This document shows positions 10,126-20,399 of a stretch of DNA of 64,000 nucleotides, piece by piece (within the stretch, counting starts at the first letter, position 1; the number at the start of each line of letters is the position of its first letter). The DNA comes from Selaginella moellendorffii (lineage: Eukaryota > Streptophyta > Lycopodiopsida > Selaginellales > Selaginellaceae): the NCBI RefSeq assembly GCF_000143415.4, contig NW_003314304.1:973191-1037190 (forward strand), given 5' to 3'. The notes under the pieces were generated by a model. It was not told where the DNA came from, made no database searches, and saw only the letters and a program-made list of their open reading frames with translations. A program made the position numbers and the translations under genes.

Positions 10126-11980
10126 TGATAAGCTTTGGCGAGTTCCTGGAGTGGAAAACTCCAAGTTCGCGCTTGCCGACGTCGAGCACGAGAGGAAGCA
10201 GCAGCTTGGCATTGTTCCCGTATCGTTCCAGCGGCGGGTCGACGATGAAGAACGCGTCCGGGATCGATCACACAGATGGTGGTGATGATGATGAACTCCT
10301 CGACCTCGCCAGTTCCTCCAGCTTCGTATCACGCAGCTCATTTCCATCTCCAAAAGCGCATCACGGACAACATCACCAGCAACAGCAAAGGCTCCCGAGT
10401 TCCATCACGGCTCCTCCGCCTCCACTCCCTCGAGCCATTCCAGCCCCACCGTGCTGCTGGCGCCGTGTCTCCACCAGCTCTTCAGCTACGAGTCGCCATC
10501 GCAGTTCTTCAAGGTGGTGGACAACAAGAGTACGAGCTCCTCAAAGTCGGGTGGCGGAATTAAGGCGCTGCATCCAGGACATCTGCAAGCTCCATTTCCA
10601 GCAGCAGCACTACTCGGTTGTGACAATCAACGGCGCAACCATACTGGACGAGCTCGTGAGGAACTAACTAGCCAGGCCGAATCATCCAGGAAACTAATGG
10701 TAAGCTCACTTTTGCTATCGTTTTTTCTTTCTTTTTTTCTGTTCATGACTACCGTGCTGGGTTCTGGGGAGTGAGTGGGAGGGCCGTGCATCGGGATAAT
10801 TCCTGTAAGATCACCATTTATATGATCCTGCTATCGTTTCTTGACCAGGTTCTTTTTGCTTTTTGCAGCCATGCATTGAGGAGTTCAAGCACCCGGGAAA
10901 CTGCGCGGGTGGCAAAACCGTCAGTGGCCGAGAGTTACACCAGCAGGATCTCCAGGTTATCCAAGCGCGGCTACACAATCGACATCGATGGTGCGGTGGT
11001 ACCGGGAAAGCTCGCTCCCTCGTAAGTTCTCTACTCTTCGATTTGCTTGCTCTCTTGTCTCATCACTTTTCTTCTGCACTGCTTCTTCCAGGATCGAGAA
11101 GCGAGGTGTCGGCTTTGGAATGTTTCTCCTGTCCCGGGGATTGACATTGAGACAACGAGGGTTTTTCTGACTTCTAACGCGTACATAGACTTTGAGTTCC
11201 AGCGAGTCCTTTCAGCGACAGGTGAGAGCTTGTTCCATGCGATCAAAACAGGAAGTACTAACTTACAGCAGAACGGGTGAATATTCGTCTGTACTAATCC
11301 CGCGGTGACAAAAGAAAGTTTGAATGTACCATTCTACATGTTTCCATATCTACACTTGCCTTCGTCCATTTTTTTTACCTTTCCTGGCTCTTTTGCCGCT
11401 CAGTTCTTTCCTTCTTCATGCTCATAAATGTCCGCAGCTTGTCCAGTGGTGGTAATTGTCCCTCCATATCTCATTTTGTTCTTGCCACTCAGCTTTTTTT
11501 TTTGCTTGATCGTGCTCATACATGTCCGCAGCTTCTCCCCGAATTTACAACTCACGGTGTCTTTTCTCCTCATTTACATCGATATCTAGCCTTTGTCCAT
11601 GTTGTTTCCTACTCAGTTCGTTTCTTCTTCGCGCTTGTCCAGTGTTCCCTCATTGACATGCTTCTGTCCATTTCTAAGCTTGATCTAAGTTTGATCTCGA
11701 CCATATCTGTCATGTGTTTCTCCAGCATTGTTTTGTTTTTGTTCATGCTCGCCCGGCATTCTTGTAAAATTGCCTTCAACCTCTCTTCCTTGTCTTGTCA
11801 AGCTACTCCTCTTCAAAAGAAATCCTGTCTTTGTTTTGTGTCTCTTCACTACATCTGTTATCTGTTATATGATGTGTGTTTCTTCGGTTGGTTTTTGCAG
11901 CTAGCTAACTGTAAAGAAAAGTGTAAGTATGAAGGAGAAAGCTTTCACAAACCTGGATCAGGTGGGAAGCACACTCTTGC
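10126..11980. other. region with unassigned coding-like pieces, no complete gene
   Basis: Several short stretches have coding-like composition but no family I can name: HFQQQHYSVVTINGATILDE ending at 10667; an exon-like segment 10869-11022 bounded by TTTGCAG and GTAAGT sites with SYTSRISRLSKRGYTIDIDG; and a piece at 11095-11280 with ETTRVFLTSNAYIDFEFQRV. They may be exons of a small unknown gene or remnants. From 11290 to 11900 the plus strand is T+C-rich, with the word CATGTCCGCAGCTT and relatives recurring; no gene is seen there. Confidence 0.35.
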
Positions 11981-13084
11981 TCATGACTTGTGCTCTAGAT
12001 CCGCAATTAGCTTCACCTTTTTCTCGTAGTTGCTCTTGTGATTGAAATAGCTTGCGTTCAAGATCCGGACGACAGAGTGAGTGGAGTCTAGCGTCTGATC
12101 TCCTTGGCTCTTTTGAATCTTAAACTCGTCCCGGTAGCGGGTGATGTGGTAGAGTGCCCGCAACTCCAGCCACAGCTCCAACTTTGTCACACCAATTTCA
12201 AGCTCGGGATCATCTGAGCAGCGGCGGAGGCGGAAGCGGCGAGGACTCACTCCGCTGTTGTTGTCCGGGAAATTCTCGGGGTCGAGAGAGTGGAGAAGAA
12301 GCTTCTTCCAGCTGAGCAGGTTTCTGCGCCTTTCCAATAGCTCTGCCGAGATTTGAGCTCCCAATTCGTGTGGTGCCCGCTTCTTCTCGTTGCACACCTC
12401 TGCTGCCTGCTTCTTGCTGGACATGGCTGTTCCCCGCCAGTTCTTCTCGAACACTGCCTCGTAAAGCATGTAGAGATCGGAGAGGAGATCCATCTCCAAG
12501 TCCACTTCCAGCTGCGCTAGCCGGACTTGCAACTCTAACGGCAGTGGATCTAACAACATGTTATATCCCTCCTTAGTGTTTTCTGCAAATCTCACCTTTT
12601 TCTTCTTTGCACCAACCGAGACTGGACATGATTGCCGGAAGCAGGATCTCTTGGTCATGTTCTTCTCCACTTCTCCTGCCACTAGAAGATTCTGCTGCTG
12701 GATTGGCACCACGATTTCTCGTACAACTTCATCCTTGTTGCTTGGGCAATCATGATCATACTGGACTTCTCCTGCCATCATCGTTGCAGCCCCTTCCTTC
12801 TTGCTTGGCTGATCATGGCGGGTGCTTGGCTGATCATGGTGCCGGGGATCCCTTCCACTCCCTGGAAGCGTCACCTCTGCTTCTTCCTTCTTGCTCGGCT
12901 GGTCATGAAGCGTGACATCGGACAAGAGGCTCTTCAACCCTGGACACAGCTTGTTGTTGACGATCACCAGTGTCTCTGAATCCTCGATTTCAGTGGTGTT
13001 TTTCTTCTTCCTTGTGAAGAGAGCAGGCAAGCAGCCGAAGAACATGCTACCTCGCTCCGTGATGGTCGTGCGCCTAAGCATCAT
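11981..13084 (-). CDS. unassigned single-exon protein with a KVRF PP1-docking-like motif
   Basis: A 367-residue protein without introns that I cannot place in a family. The N-terminal third is low complexity and holds a degenerate repeat around HDQPSKKE (residues about 60, 83, 90 and 111). Residues 160-166 read KKKKVRF, which fits the RVxF docking motif for the catalytic subunit of protein phosphatase 1 and is followed by an acidic/polar stretch. The C-terminal half (about 180-260 and 300-360) is leucine-rich with charged spacing and is predicted helical by eye. No signal peptide or membrane segment is seen. The ATG at 13084 is followed by a plausible start; a second methionine follows immediately. 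It lies 242 bp downstream of CFAP61, on the same strand. Codon use and length argue for a real gene; function is unknown. Confidence 0.6.
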   Translation of the reverse strand: MMLRRTTITERGSMFFGCLPALFTRKKKNTTEIEDSETLVIVNNKLCPGLKSLLSDVTLHDQPSKKEEAEVTLPGSGRDPRHHDQPSTRHDQPSKKEGAATMMAGEVQYDHDCPSNKDEVVREIVVPIQQQNLLVAGEVEKNMTKRSCFRQSCPVSVGAKKKKVRFAENTKEGYNMLLDPLPLELQVRLAQLEVDLEMDLLSDLYMLYEAVFEKNWRGTAMSSKKQAAEVCNEKKRAPHELGAQISAELLERRRNLLSWKKLLLHSLDPENFPDNNSGVSPRRFRLRRCSDDPELEIGVTKLELWLELRALYHITRYRDEFKIQKSQGDQTLDSTHSVVRILNASYFNHKSNYEKKVKLIADLEHKS

Positions 13085-13326
13085 TCTTGAACCCTATTGT
13101 ATACTCGAAAATTAAAAACCAAAAATACCACACATTTAACTCAATTGTGCAAGAAAAAATTAATTTTAAAGGAGGTAGTTTTATAGTTACTTATAAGTTA
13201 TGTTTAAGGTGATATATTACAAACTCTTACAATTATATAATAGTGTTTTTTAAAATATGTATCTAACAGTTATACAATATAAATATAGTGACAAAATATC
13301 TTGTGATTATATAAACACAATGCATG

Positions 13327-16300
13327 TCAGTCTACTCGATCTAGAGCCAGCATGACGGGAGATGACTGCTCTAACAGCCCAATCATCCCTTGAATGGCTC
13401 GTTTGATCTGTTCTTCGTCTTCCCTGCCTTCCAGATCCAAGCTCTCGTCCCACACGGAAATGGACAGTACCTTCTTATCGATCTCCTTGATAAGATGATC
13501 CACAGTCGGCCCAATGTATCCCTCTCCCCTGAGCGTGAGCAGCACCGGTTTGAGCTCCTCCATCCCTTGCACCAGCTGACCAACAATCTCTTTGATCGTC
13601 TTCTTGTCCCGCTCCTCGGTCTCGGCCTTCTGGATCAGCTGCTCGAATGCGGTGTTGATGAGGTCTGAGGCAGTGACAAGTGCTGCCGATGCAGCTGCTG
13701 CCACCGCCGCGGCCGTCTGCTTCTTCTTCTCCACCACCTCTACGTCGTCCGAGGAAATAACTCTAGGAAGCAGCAGCCGCAGGTCCACCTTCTTCCGCGG
13801 GAGAGTGTACATCGGTAGCTCCAGCCGATGCTTCTCGATGAACTTGAGGAGTTCCTTTCTCACCAGCCTGGAGATTGCTTCCGCCAGCTCCGGGTCGATC
13901 TTGTCGCAGCTCTCAAACGAGGAGACGTCAGGCCCTCCTTTCGGGTGGCTCTTGCTTGTGTCAACAACGTTCTGCGTCAGGTTTGTGTAGAAGGGGAGGA
14001 AATCGTCGTGGAAGAGCACTGATGACCACGGTTGCAAGAGGAAGTTCATGATGTCATTCAAGCTTCCGTCGCTATATCTGTTTCGAAACATAATAGTCAT
14101 ACGACCAAAAGCACAAAGAACTCATGAGCTACCTTCTCGGAAGACTGTTGAGAAGAGACACTGGAAGCCCGACGACTTGGCTGAATTTCCAAGCGTCTGC
14201 CTTCACCTTCCCGGCGTAGAGGATCCTGGCGAGCTGCTTGTTCTCTGCGATGTCCACTCTCGCGTAGAAGTTGCTGAACTTGGTTAGCATGGAGTAGATC
14301 CGCAAGTCGTCCCAGTTCGTAGTGTGACAACTGGGAAGCACAATGCTGAAAAGCTGAACGCCGCCAGGGAGAATTCCACCAGTGCATTTCGGTCGGCCCA
14401 AGAGTGGCGTAACTGGCGCAGGCCACTTCTTCCCGCCACCGCAATCCTTCGTTTTCTCAGGAAACCACGGTAGATAGCTCAGCCATAGCTTGCCTACATC
14501 TGGGAGATGACTGTTGAACCGGGAGATCAGTGATGCTGCCAAAGCTTCGCCAACCTCTTGGGAACAGAAAGTCTCAAGCTTCGGCAGCTTTCCACAGTTT
14601 CGGCTAAACTTGCAAGCAGTCCCAGCAGCATAAATGAGTGGGTCATTCGTTTGAAACTTTCCGTCCACAATCACACGTCCATCAAATATGATGTTCTCCT
14701 GAAAAGAAAAAAAAAACTTTCACTTGAGGTTGCAACCACAAAGCAAATACTCACCCTTCTCATCACGTTGAAAAGAGGGATGTCGACTTGCTTCCGCTCG
14801 CAGGTCACCAAGAGACAACACGGGAGCTCGTGGTGGATTTTCTCGTCCTCTTCTTCACCCTGAGCTTCAAACTTCGCTGCCTTCAAACTTCCGGACTCGT
14901 TCGTAGTGACTCCAACAAGCTTCAAACCCGACTTGACAGCTACTTGACACCAAGCCAGCTCCTCCAGCAAACAACTCAAAATGTTTGCATCCCCGTGGAC
15001 GTACTTGTTCGTCAACTTCTTCTCAGCGTGGCACAGTACGATGTTCGATCCCCTCAGTCCTCTGGAAAGCAAGAGCTGGATAACGTAGAAAGCTTCTAAA
15101 GTGGAGCCGTAAACCACTGCGTGACCTTCACCGTCGACAAGGACTTCGCGGGGGACTTTAAGCTTCTCAAGTGACCCTGTAATGACGTCCAGCCTCGCAA
15201 GGAACTCATCCGCCCGGATAACTTCCTTCACTGCACTGATCCCAAGCTTGCACCCCGTCTGGTCTTGCATCCCGGTTGTCATAATGAAGAGATCATACGA
15301 TAGAACTTCCCCGTTCTTGAGTGTTATCGTCTGCGCTTCTCTGTCGAAGTCAGTCACGAGAGACGACTTTAGTCCGACCTGGCAATCAATCCCGAGCTTA
15401 CTGAAGCACCGTGCCGGGCCTGATTCTACGTCGAGAATGGAAGCTGCTGACGACGAGAATCCCATAAAACCGCACGGAGATACCAACGTGACGTTTGTAA
15501 ACTGCATCAGAGGATTCGCAATGAGCTTGTGAAGAAAAGCCTCCGCGGTGCGCGACGCACCGGCAACTAAAATTTTCGAGTTGACAGGAATCCTGTGCCT
15601 GCTTGTAAGCCTGTGAGTGGTGAAGTAAAGCGCACAGTCGAATCCGGAAAATAGTCCCCTTGGTGAGAAGTTTGCAACTGACCCTCGCCGTAAGGCTCTT
15701 TTGGACGGTCCAATAGTCTCGGGATGTCTGCCCCACTTCTGAGAGGGGCTCATATAAACGTGTTGTCTTGCGGGAATTAGCAGCATGTCTTCAATAACGT
15801 CGGGAAGATCCTGGTCTGGAAAAATGGGGCAGTAGAGCAGCGTTTTCTCTGTCTGGCGCATGATCTCTCTCAGGAATAGTCTTCTGCGATGACGAAAAAT
15901 TGGACTCAGTGCCAAAAGAGTAACGCACGCTTGGTTTGCTGGAGGGTGATGTTCCAGATTGATGAAGGACTTGACGCAAAACTGCGTTGTCAGAGCTTCC
16001 ACAGGAACGGTCTCCTCAATCATTGCCAAGCCAACAATTTGAGCAGACAGCACAGCGACTATGGTATGGCCTGGTTGGAGTACGAAAGGTTACACGACAT
16101 CAGTACAAAAAAACTCTAGTACTTACATCCTTTTCGTGGATGCTCGACCAAGTCGACAATGCTCTTGCAGTCCTTAAAATCTGCCAAGAACTCCGCAAGA
16201 GCATCAGCATCGCGGGACATAGTATGTCGGACTTCAAATCCCTGATCATTTCAGTAAGAAGTTCTGTAAAACTCACGTACTCAGAACTGGCTTCTTGTCA

Positions 16301-18337
16301 CCAAAAGTTACTTACAGGAGCCAAAGAATCACGGTGAAGAAGATATAGGCATAAATGAGCGATTGACAGGTCTGGGGGATGATCCGTCATCATACGAGTT
16401 TCCGGCAGCTTGACGTTTTCAATTTTCCTTGAAGATCTGCAGGGTACTCTCGCAAACAGTCGGAGCAACGGATGTATCCGACTGGTGTATGGAAAGCCCA
16501 CCAAACAGTAATCTCTAGTCTCTAGCTTCAATCACAACGTATCATACAGTCAGACACCGCAAAAAGAAATGACATAAAAACTTTACACTGACCTCGAAAG
16601 CCGACATAACGAAGTCAATGCCCTGATTTTCAAACTCTTCCTCGATGCAAAGCATGCTGATTTGGAACGCGTTCGTAATCTCCACAGGAACGTCGACTTC
16701 CACGACTCGAAATTTTGGTGCTTCCTCAGCCTTCATTTCAGCAATATCAGTAACCTGCTGAGTGACCTGTTGCGGAACTGGAGAAGGAACTGGAGAAGGA
16801 GATGGGGGAGCAGGAGCTGGAGAAGGAGCAGGAGAAGGAGACGGAGCAGGAGAATTCGAAGAGGCCGGAGAAGGAGCAGCAGGAGCCTCCGCTTGGTTTT
16901 GTGTCACTTCCGGAGTTGGTGTGCTTGCTGGTGTGCTTAACGGTGTACTCCCTGGTGTAGCTTCAGCCGAAGAATTTTGAGCAGCCACAGGCTCTTGGAC
17001 AGTAAATTCGAATTTTCTCGTCACCTTTAACATGGAAAACAGTTAAAACTTAGAACGGATGGATTTCACGTTACCTTCTTTGTCAGCGCGTCATAGTCAT
17101 CAGTATTGAAATTGAAGCAATAGTCATTGCTGATTAGAGCAGTGATGGCCATCAGTCCAACGATCTTATCGTCCACCTGCAAGTGACAACACTGGCTACT
17201 GCATGAGGCATACAGATAGTAGAAAATTTACCTCGGCCACAAAAACGGTATTGTCTTTATCTTGAGCAGCAATGAGTCTAGCAACTGCGTAAGGCTGAGA
17301 CGGAATTGCGATTTCAGGCACTTGAGCCAACGGCGAGCCCCTCTTCTGAGCCCGCTCAATGACCGGAAGCAGCTCATCATTGTCCTCAACCACAGCCCTT
17401 CTGATTTTCATGGTCGGAAGAACTGTGCTGGACATTTACAAACAAATCATCCAGTAAGCCGGCTTCATGGGTTATTAATGCTGAGAGAAGGAAAGATGAC
17501 ATTAAAAGCTTAGTAATCACAAGATAGGACCCGAACCTTCGCAAGCATGCACACATGAGAAGCCCATAATCAGAAGTCCGTGACATCGTCTTGAATAACT
17601 GGGGAAAAACTGGATATTGCGCAGGGCCTACAAACCGATACAAAGTTTACACTCAATTCTCTCGTGTGTATAACGAAAACTTACTTGGAAGAAGAACAGC
17701 TTGGATATCGGGACAAAGGGTAAAGACAGCGCGCATAAAAGCTGATGAAGCACGCTGCATTTCATCCTCAGTAAGCGAGCACATCGCACACACCCCCATC
17801 CATAACAAGCTATCCGTCTGTGATAGGAAAAAACCACGTTAAAACATCATACTCGCGAGAGTAAGAAACTTGCCAGGAATCCAAGATCCGATGCTTCTTG
17901 CCTCGCCCAAGCTCTAGCGTCAGGAATTTTTCTCATTGCAACAGTCCCGGGAACTGATGGCGCGTCGTTGAAAGAACAAAACGCCACCAATTTGTCGTCG
18001 GCATTCAGCACCACAAACGAGTAGATGGACATCTCACTGCACGGTCACAAGAGATAGAATCAAAACTAAAGAGCATGGAATTTCTAGCAGCAGGCAATAA
18101 GGAGAGAATCTAAGGCAATGCGCTGCGAGATCTTAGCAACAGGAAGGAGAGAATCTAAGGGATCGCTAGCAACAGAAGAAAGAAACAAAATTCTTACATG
18201 ATGAAATGGAAATCGAAAGCTCCAAATGTGGATTGAAGCGCCACGCGCTGAGGCAGGAATGCGGCCGTGGCGGCATCGGCATCCTCGGCGGCCGCCAGGC
18301 GGAGCTTGAATCCTCCGCACAGGCTGAGCGCTTCCAT
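13327..18337 (-). CDS. CFAP61: cilia- and flagella-associated protein 61, 12 exons
   Basis: CFAP61 is an axonemal protein of the calmodulin- and radial-spoke-associated complex needed for flagellar beating. Exons in coding order: 18198-18337, 17874-18036, 17685-17817, 17537-17627, 17232-17427, 17075-17176, 16593-17024, 16316-16525, 16127-16241, 14755-16070, 14133-14698, 13327-14077. All phases agree and give 1404 residues, against roughly 1240 in human. The N-terminal half holds two GNAT-like segments (first MEALSLCGGFKLRLAAAED; second MKIRRAVVEDNDELLPVIE). The large tenth exon contains the C-terminal nucleotide-binding-like domain (NSKILVAGASRTAEAFLHKL, SYDLFIMTTGMQDQ). A proline/serine-rich insert of about 70 residues in exon 7 explains part of the extra length. 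Intron 2 (17818-17873, 56 bp) uses a GC donor. In this plant the gene must serve motile sperm. Its start codon lies 169 bp from that of the divergent transacylase gene. Confidence 0.9.
18037..18197 (-). repeat. short repeats inside CFAP61 intron 1
   Basis: Intron 1 of CFAP61 holds two copies of AGGAGAGAATCTAAGG, each preceded by a (C/T)TAGCA(G/A)CAGG-like word, plus a third partial copy of the latter. It also holds the 34-bp segment 18043-18076 that recurs exactly at 36802-36835. This intron is about three times longer than most introns of the gene. Confidence 0.7.
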
Positions 18338-18506
18338 TTTCCTCCTTTTGCTCAAACCCTAGAAACAAACTACCTCAAGAACAGCATATTCTGTTATATG
18401 CCCTAAAACCATTGGCGTTGGGGATCTCGCGGAGGGGACGGACGAGCGCAGCTAGAGCGAGCCTCTTAATTGTGGAGATTCTAGGTCTGTGATGTGAGAG
18501 CAAGCA
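18338..18506. promoter_or_regulatory. compact bidirectional promoter, CFAP61 / MCAT
   Basis: Only 169 bp separate the start codons of CFAP61 (leftwards) and the malonyl-CoA:ACP transacylase (rightwards). Both 5'UTRs and core promoters must lie here or overlap the genes. No TATA box is clear on either strand. Whether the two genes are co-regulated is an open question; their jobs (sperm flagellum versus plastid fatty acid synthesis) are unrelated. Confidence 0.6.
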
Positions 18507-20133
18507 ATGGCGATGTCCAGCTTGCTTCCAGGCGCCACTACGCGAGGGATCTTCGCATCGTCGTCCTCTGTGCTTCCTTGCGCTGGATCTCGCGTCGAAA
18601 GGTGCAATGCGAGGCGATTAGCGCCGATCCGGTGTGTCGGCGTCCAGGCCGAGACGATTGCAGCGGATAATCTCTTCCGGGATTACAAGCCGCGGACAGC
18701 ATTTCTCTTCCCTGGACAGGTGAAAGGCTGCGAATTTTTTGGTTCTTCTTTTTCTCGTTGTCACGAGTTTTGTGTGTTGTTGATCGATCAAAGGGAGCGC
18801 AAGAGCTGGGAATGGGAAAGAGTGCGCATGAAGTAGGAGAAGCAGCAGCGCTCTTTGCAAAAGCCAGCAACATTCTTGGGTGAGTTTCTGGAGCTCTTCT
18901 CTCTCTCTCTTTTTCTCTTTAAGTATAGCGTTTCTTCCTGATAGGTACGATCTTCTCGATGTTTGCATGAATGGGCCAAAGGAGAAGCTCGATTCTACTG
19001 TCATCAGCCAGGTTTGTGAATTCTATTGTCTTTGTATGAGTAAAGCTAACTATTTGATCGTAGCCCGCTATCTATGTTGCTAGCTTGGCTGCAGTGGAAG
19101 CCTTGCGAGCACGCGAAGGAGGCCAGGCCATCATCGATTCGATTGACGTAGCATGCGGGTTGAGCCTTGGCGAGTATACCGCACTCGTTTTTGCTGGTGT
19201 GCTCAGGTAGCTTTCGTTGAGTTTAGCCGCATTAGTGTCTCATTTTTCTTTCCTTTTCCAGCTTTGAAGATGGCCTGAAGGTTGTAAAAAAGCGAGGCGA
19301 AGCCATGCAGGTTCTCCTTTTACTGAGGCTTTGGCTTCTAGACTAATCTATTCATCTCAGGCTGCATCAGACGCGACAAAAGGGGGGATGGCCAGTGTCA
19401 TCGGGCTCGATCCAGTGAAAGTTCAAGCTTTGTGTGATGCGGCCAACGAAGAAGTTAGTGAAGAAGATCGAGTTCAAATTGCCAACTTTCTGTGTCCTGT
19501 AAGTGAAGTGCCTGCGTCCGGCCTCTCATTTTCTGCCGGTTTTTTCATTTCTCGTCCAGGGAAACTACGCCGTTTCTGGCGGTCTCAAAGGTATCGACGC
19601 TGTGGAGGCAAAAGCGAAAAGTTTCAAGGCTCGAATGCTGGTAAGCTTGCGCCAAAAGGTTGAATCCAATACATACTTGATCGTAATCGCAGGTAAGACT
19701 GGCAGTAGCAGGAGCTTTCCATACGCAATACATGGCTTCTGCCGTGCCAACGCTAGAGGCTGCTCTAGCCGACATCGAATTCAAAGTTCCCAGGATCCCG
19801 GTGATTTCAAACGTTGACGCGCAGCCTCACTCGGATCCCAAAATCATCAAGGAGATACTCGCTAAGCAAGTAAGGAAGATTTTACCTCTCGTGACTCGTG
19901 ACTCTTGACTGGTTGATCCATGATACAGGTAACCTCGCCAGTCCAATGGGAGACCACCGTGAAAACGCTGCTCAGCAGAGGACTTGAAAATGCCTACGAA
20001 CTTGGCCCGGGAAAGGTCGGATAGTTGGCTGCGTTGTTAAGAAAAGCTAAAGTAGTTTGCGATGCAGGTGATCTCGGGTATTTTCAAGCGTGTTGACAAG
20101 AACAGCCCGCCCGTCACAAACGTGAGCGTGTGA
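18507..20133 (+). CDS. MCAT: malonyl-CoA:ACP transacylase (FabD type), plastid, 10 exons
   Basis: Transfers malonyl from CoA to acyl carrier protein, supplying the elongation unit for type II fatty acid synthesis in plastids. Exons: 18507-18719, 18794-18879, 18945-19011, 19064-19206, 19262-19310, 19361-19498, 19560-19640, 19693-19869, 19929-20015, 20068-20133; all join in frame and give 368 residues. The first 55 or so residues are Ser/Arg/Ala-rich and lack acids, as in a plastid transit peptide. The catalytic signature is complete: PGQGAQ at 69-74, GLSLGEY with nucleophile Ser156, the KKRGEAMQ arginine, and GAFHTQYM with catalytic His269. Introns are 52-74 bp. Length and motif order match plant MCAT, and I see no damage. 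Confidence 0.95.
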
Positions 20134-20399
20134 GTTAAGTATTTCATCTCAACTAATTTTGCCAAAGCACTGAGCCTTTAACGAAGGTTGGAAGCCTTTT
20201 TCAGATGATAATATTCAGTGTGCTAGCATTACCAGAAAATGCATGAAGAACACTACAAAAATTTTCTAGAGGTCTACTGTTTTGAGAAAACCTTGTTGAT
20301 TTCTTTCTTCAGATCAAAGCTTTACAGAAATCAAAGTGAGATTGATATGACAAACAGGAGAATGCATTCTCAAAAACTTTTGACTGTTTCTCCTTTTGC

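Noticed and set aside
11418-12029. 203-codon plus-strand open frame
   Set aside because: It is driven by T+C-rich sequence, with hydrophobic runs lacking membrane-protein organisation, and overlaps the end of the better-supported minus-strand gene.
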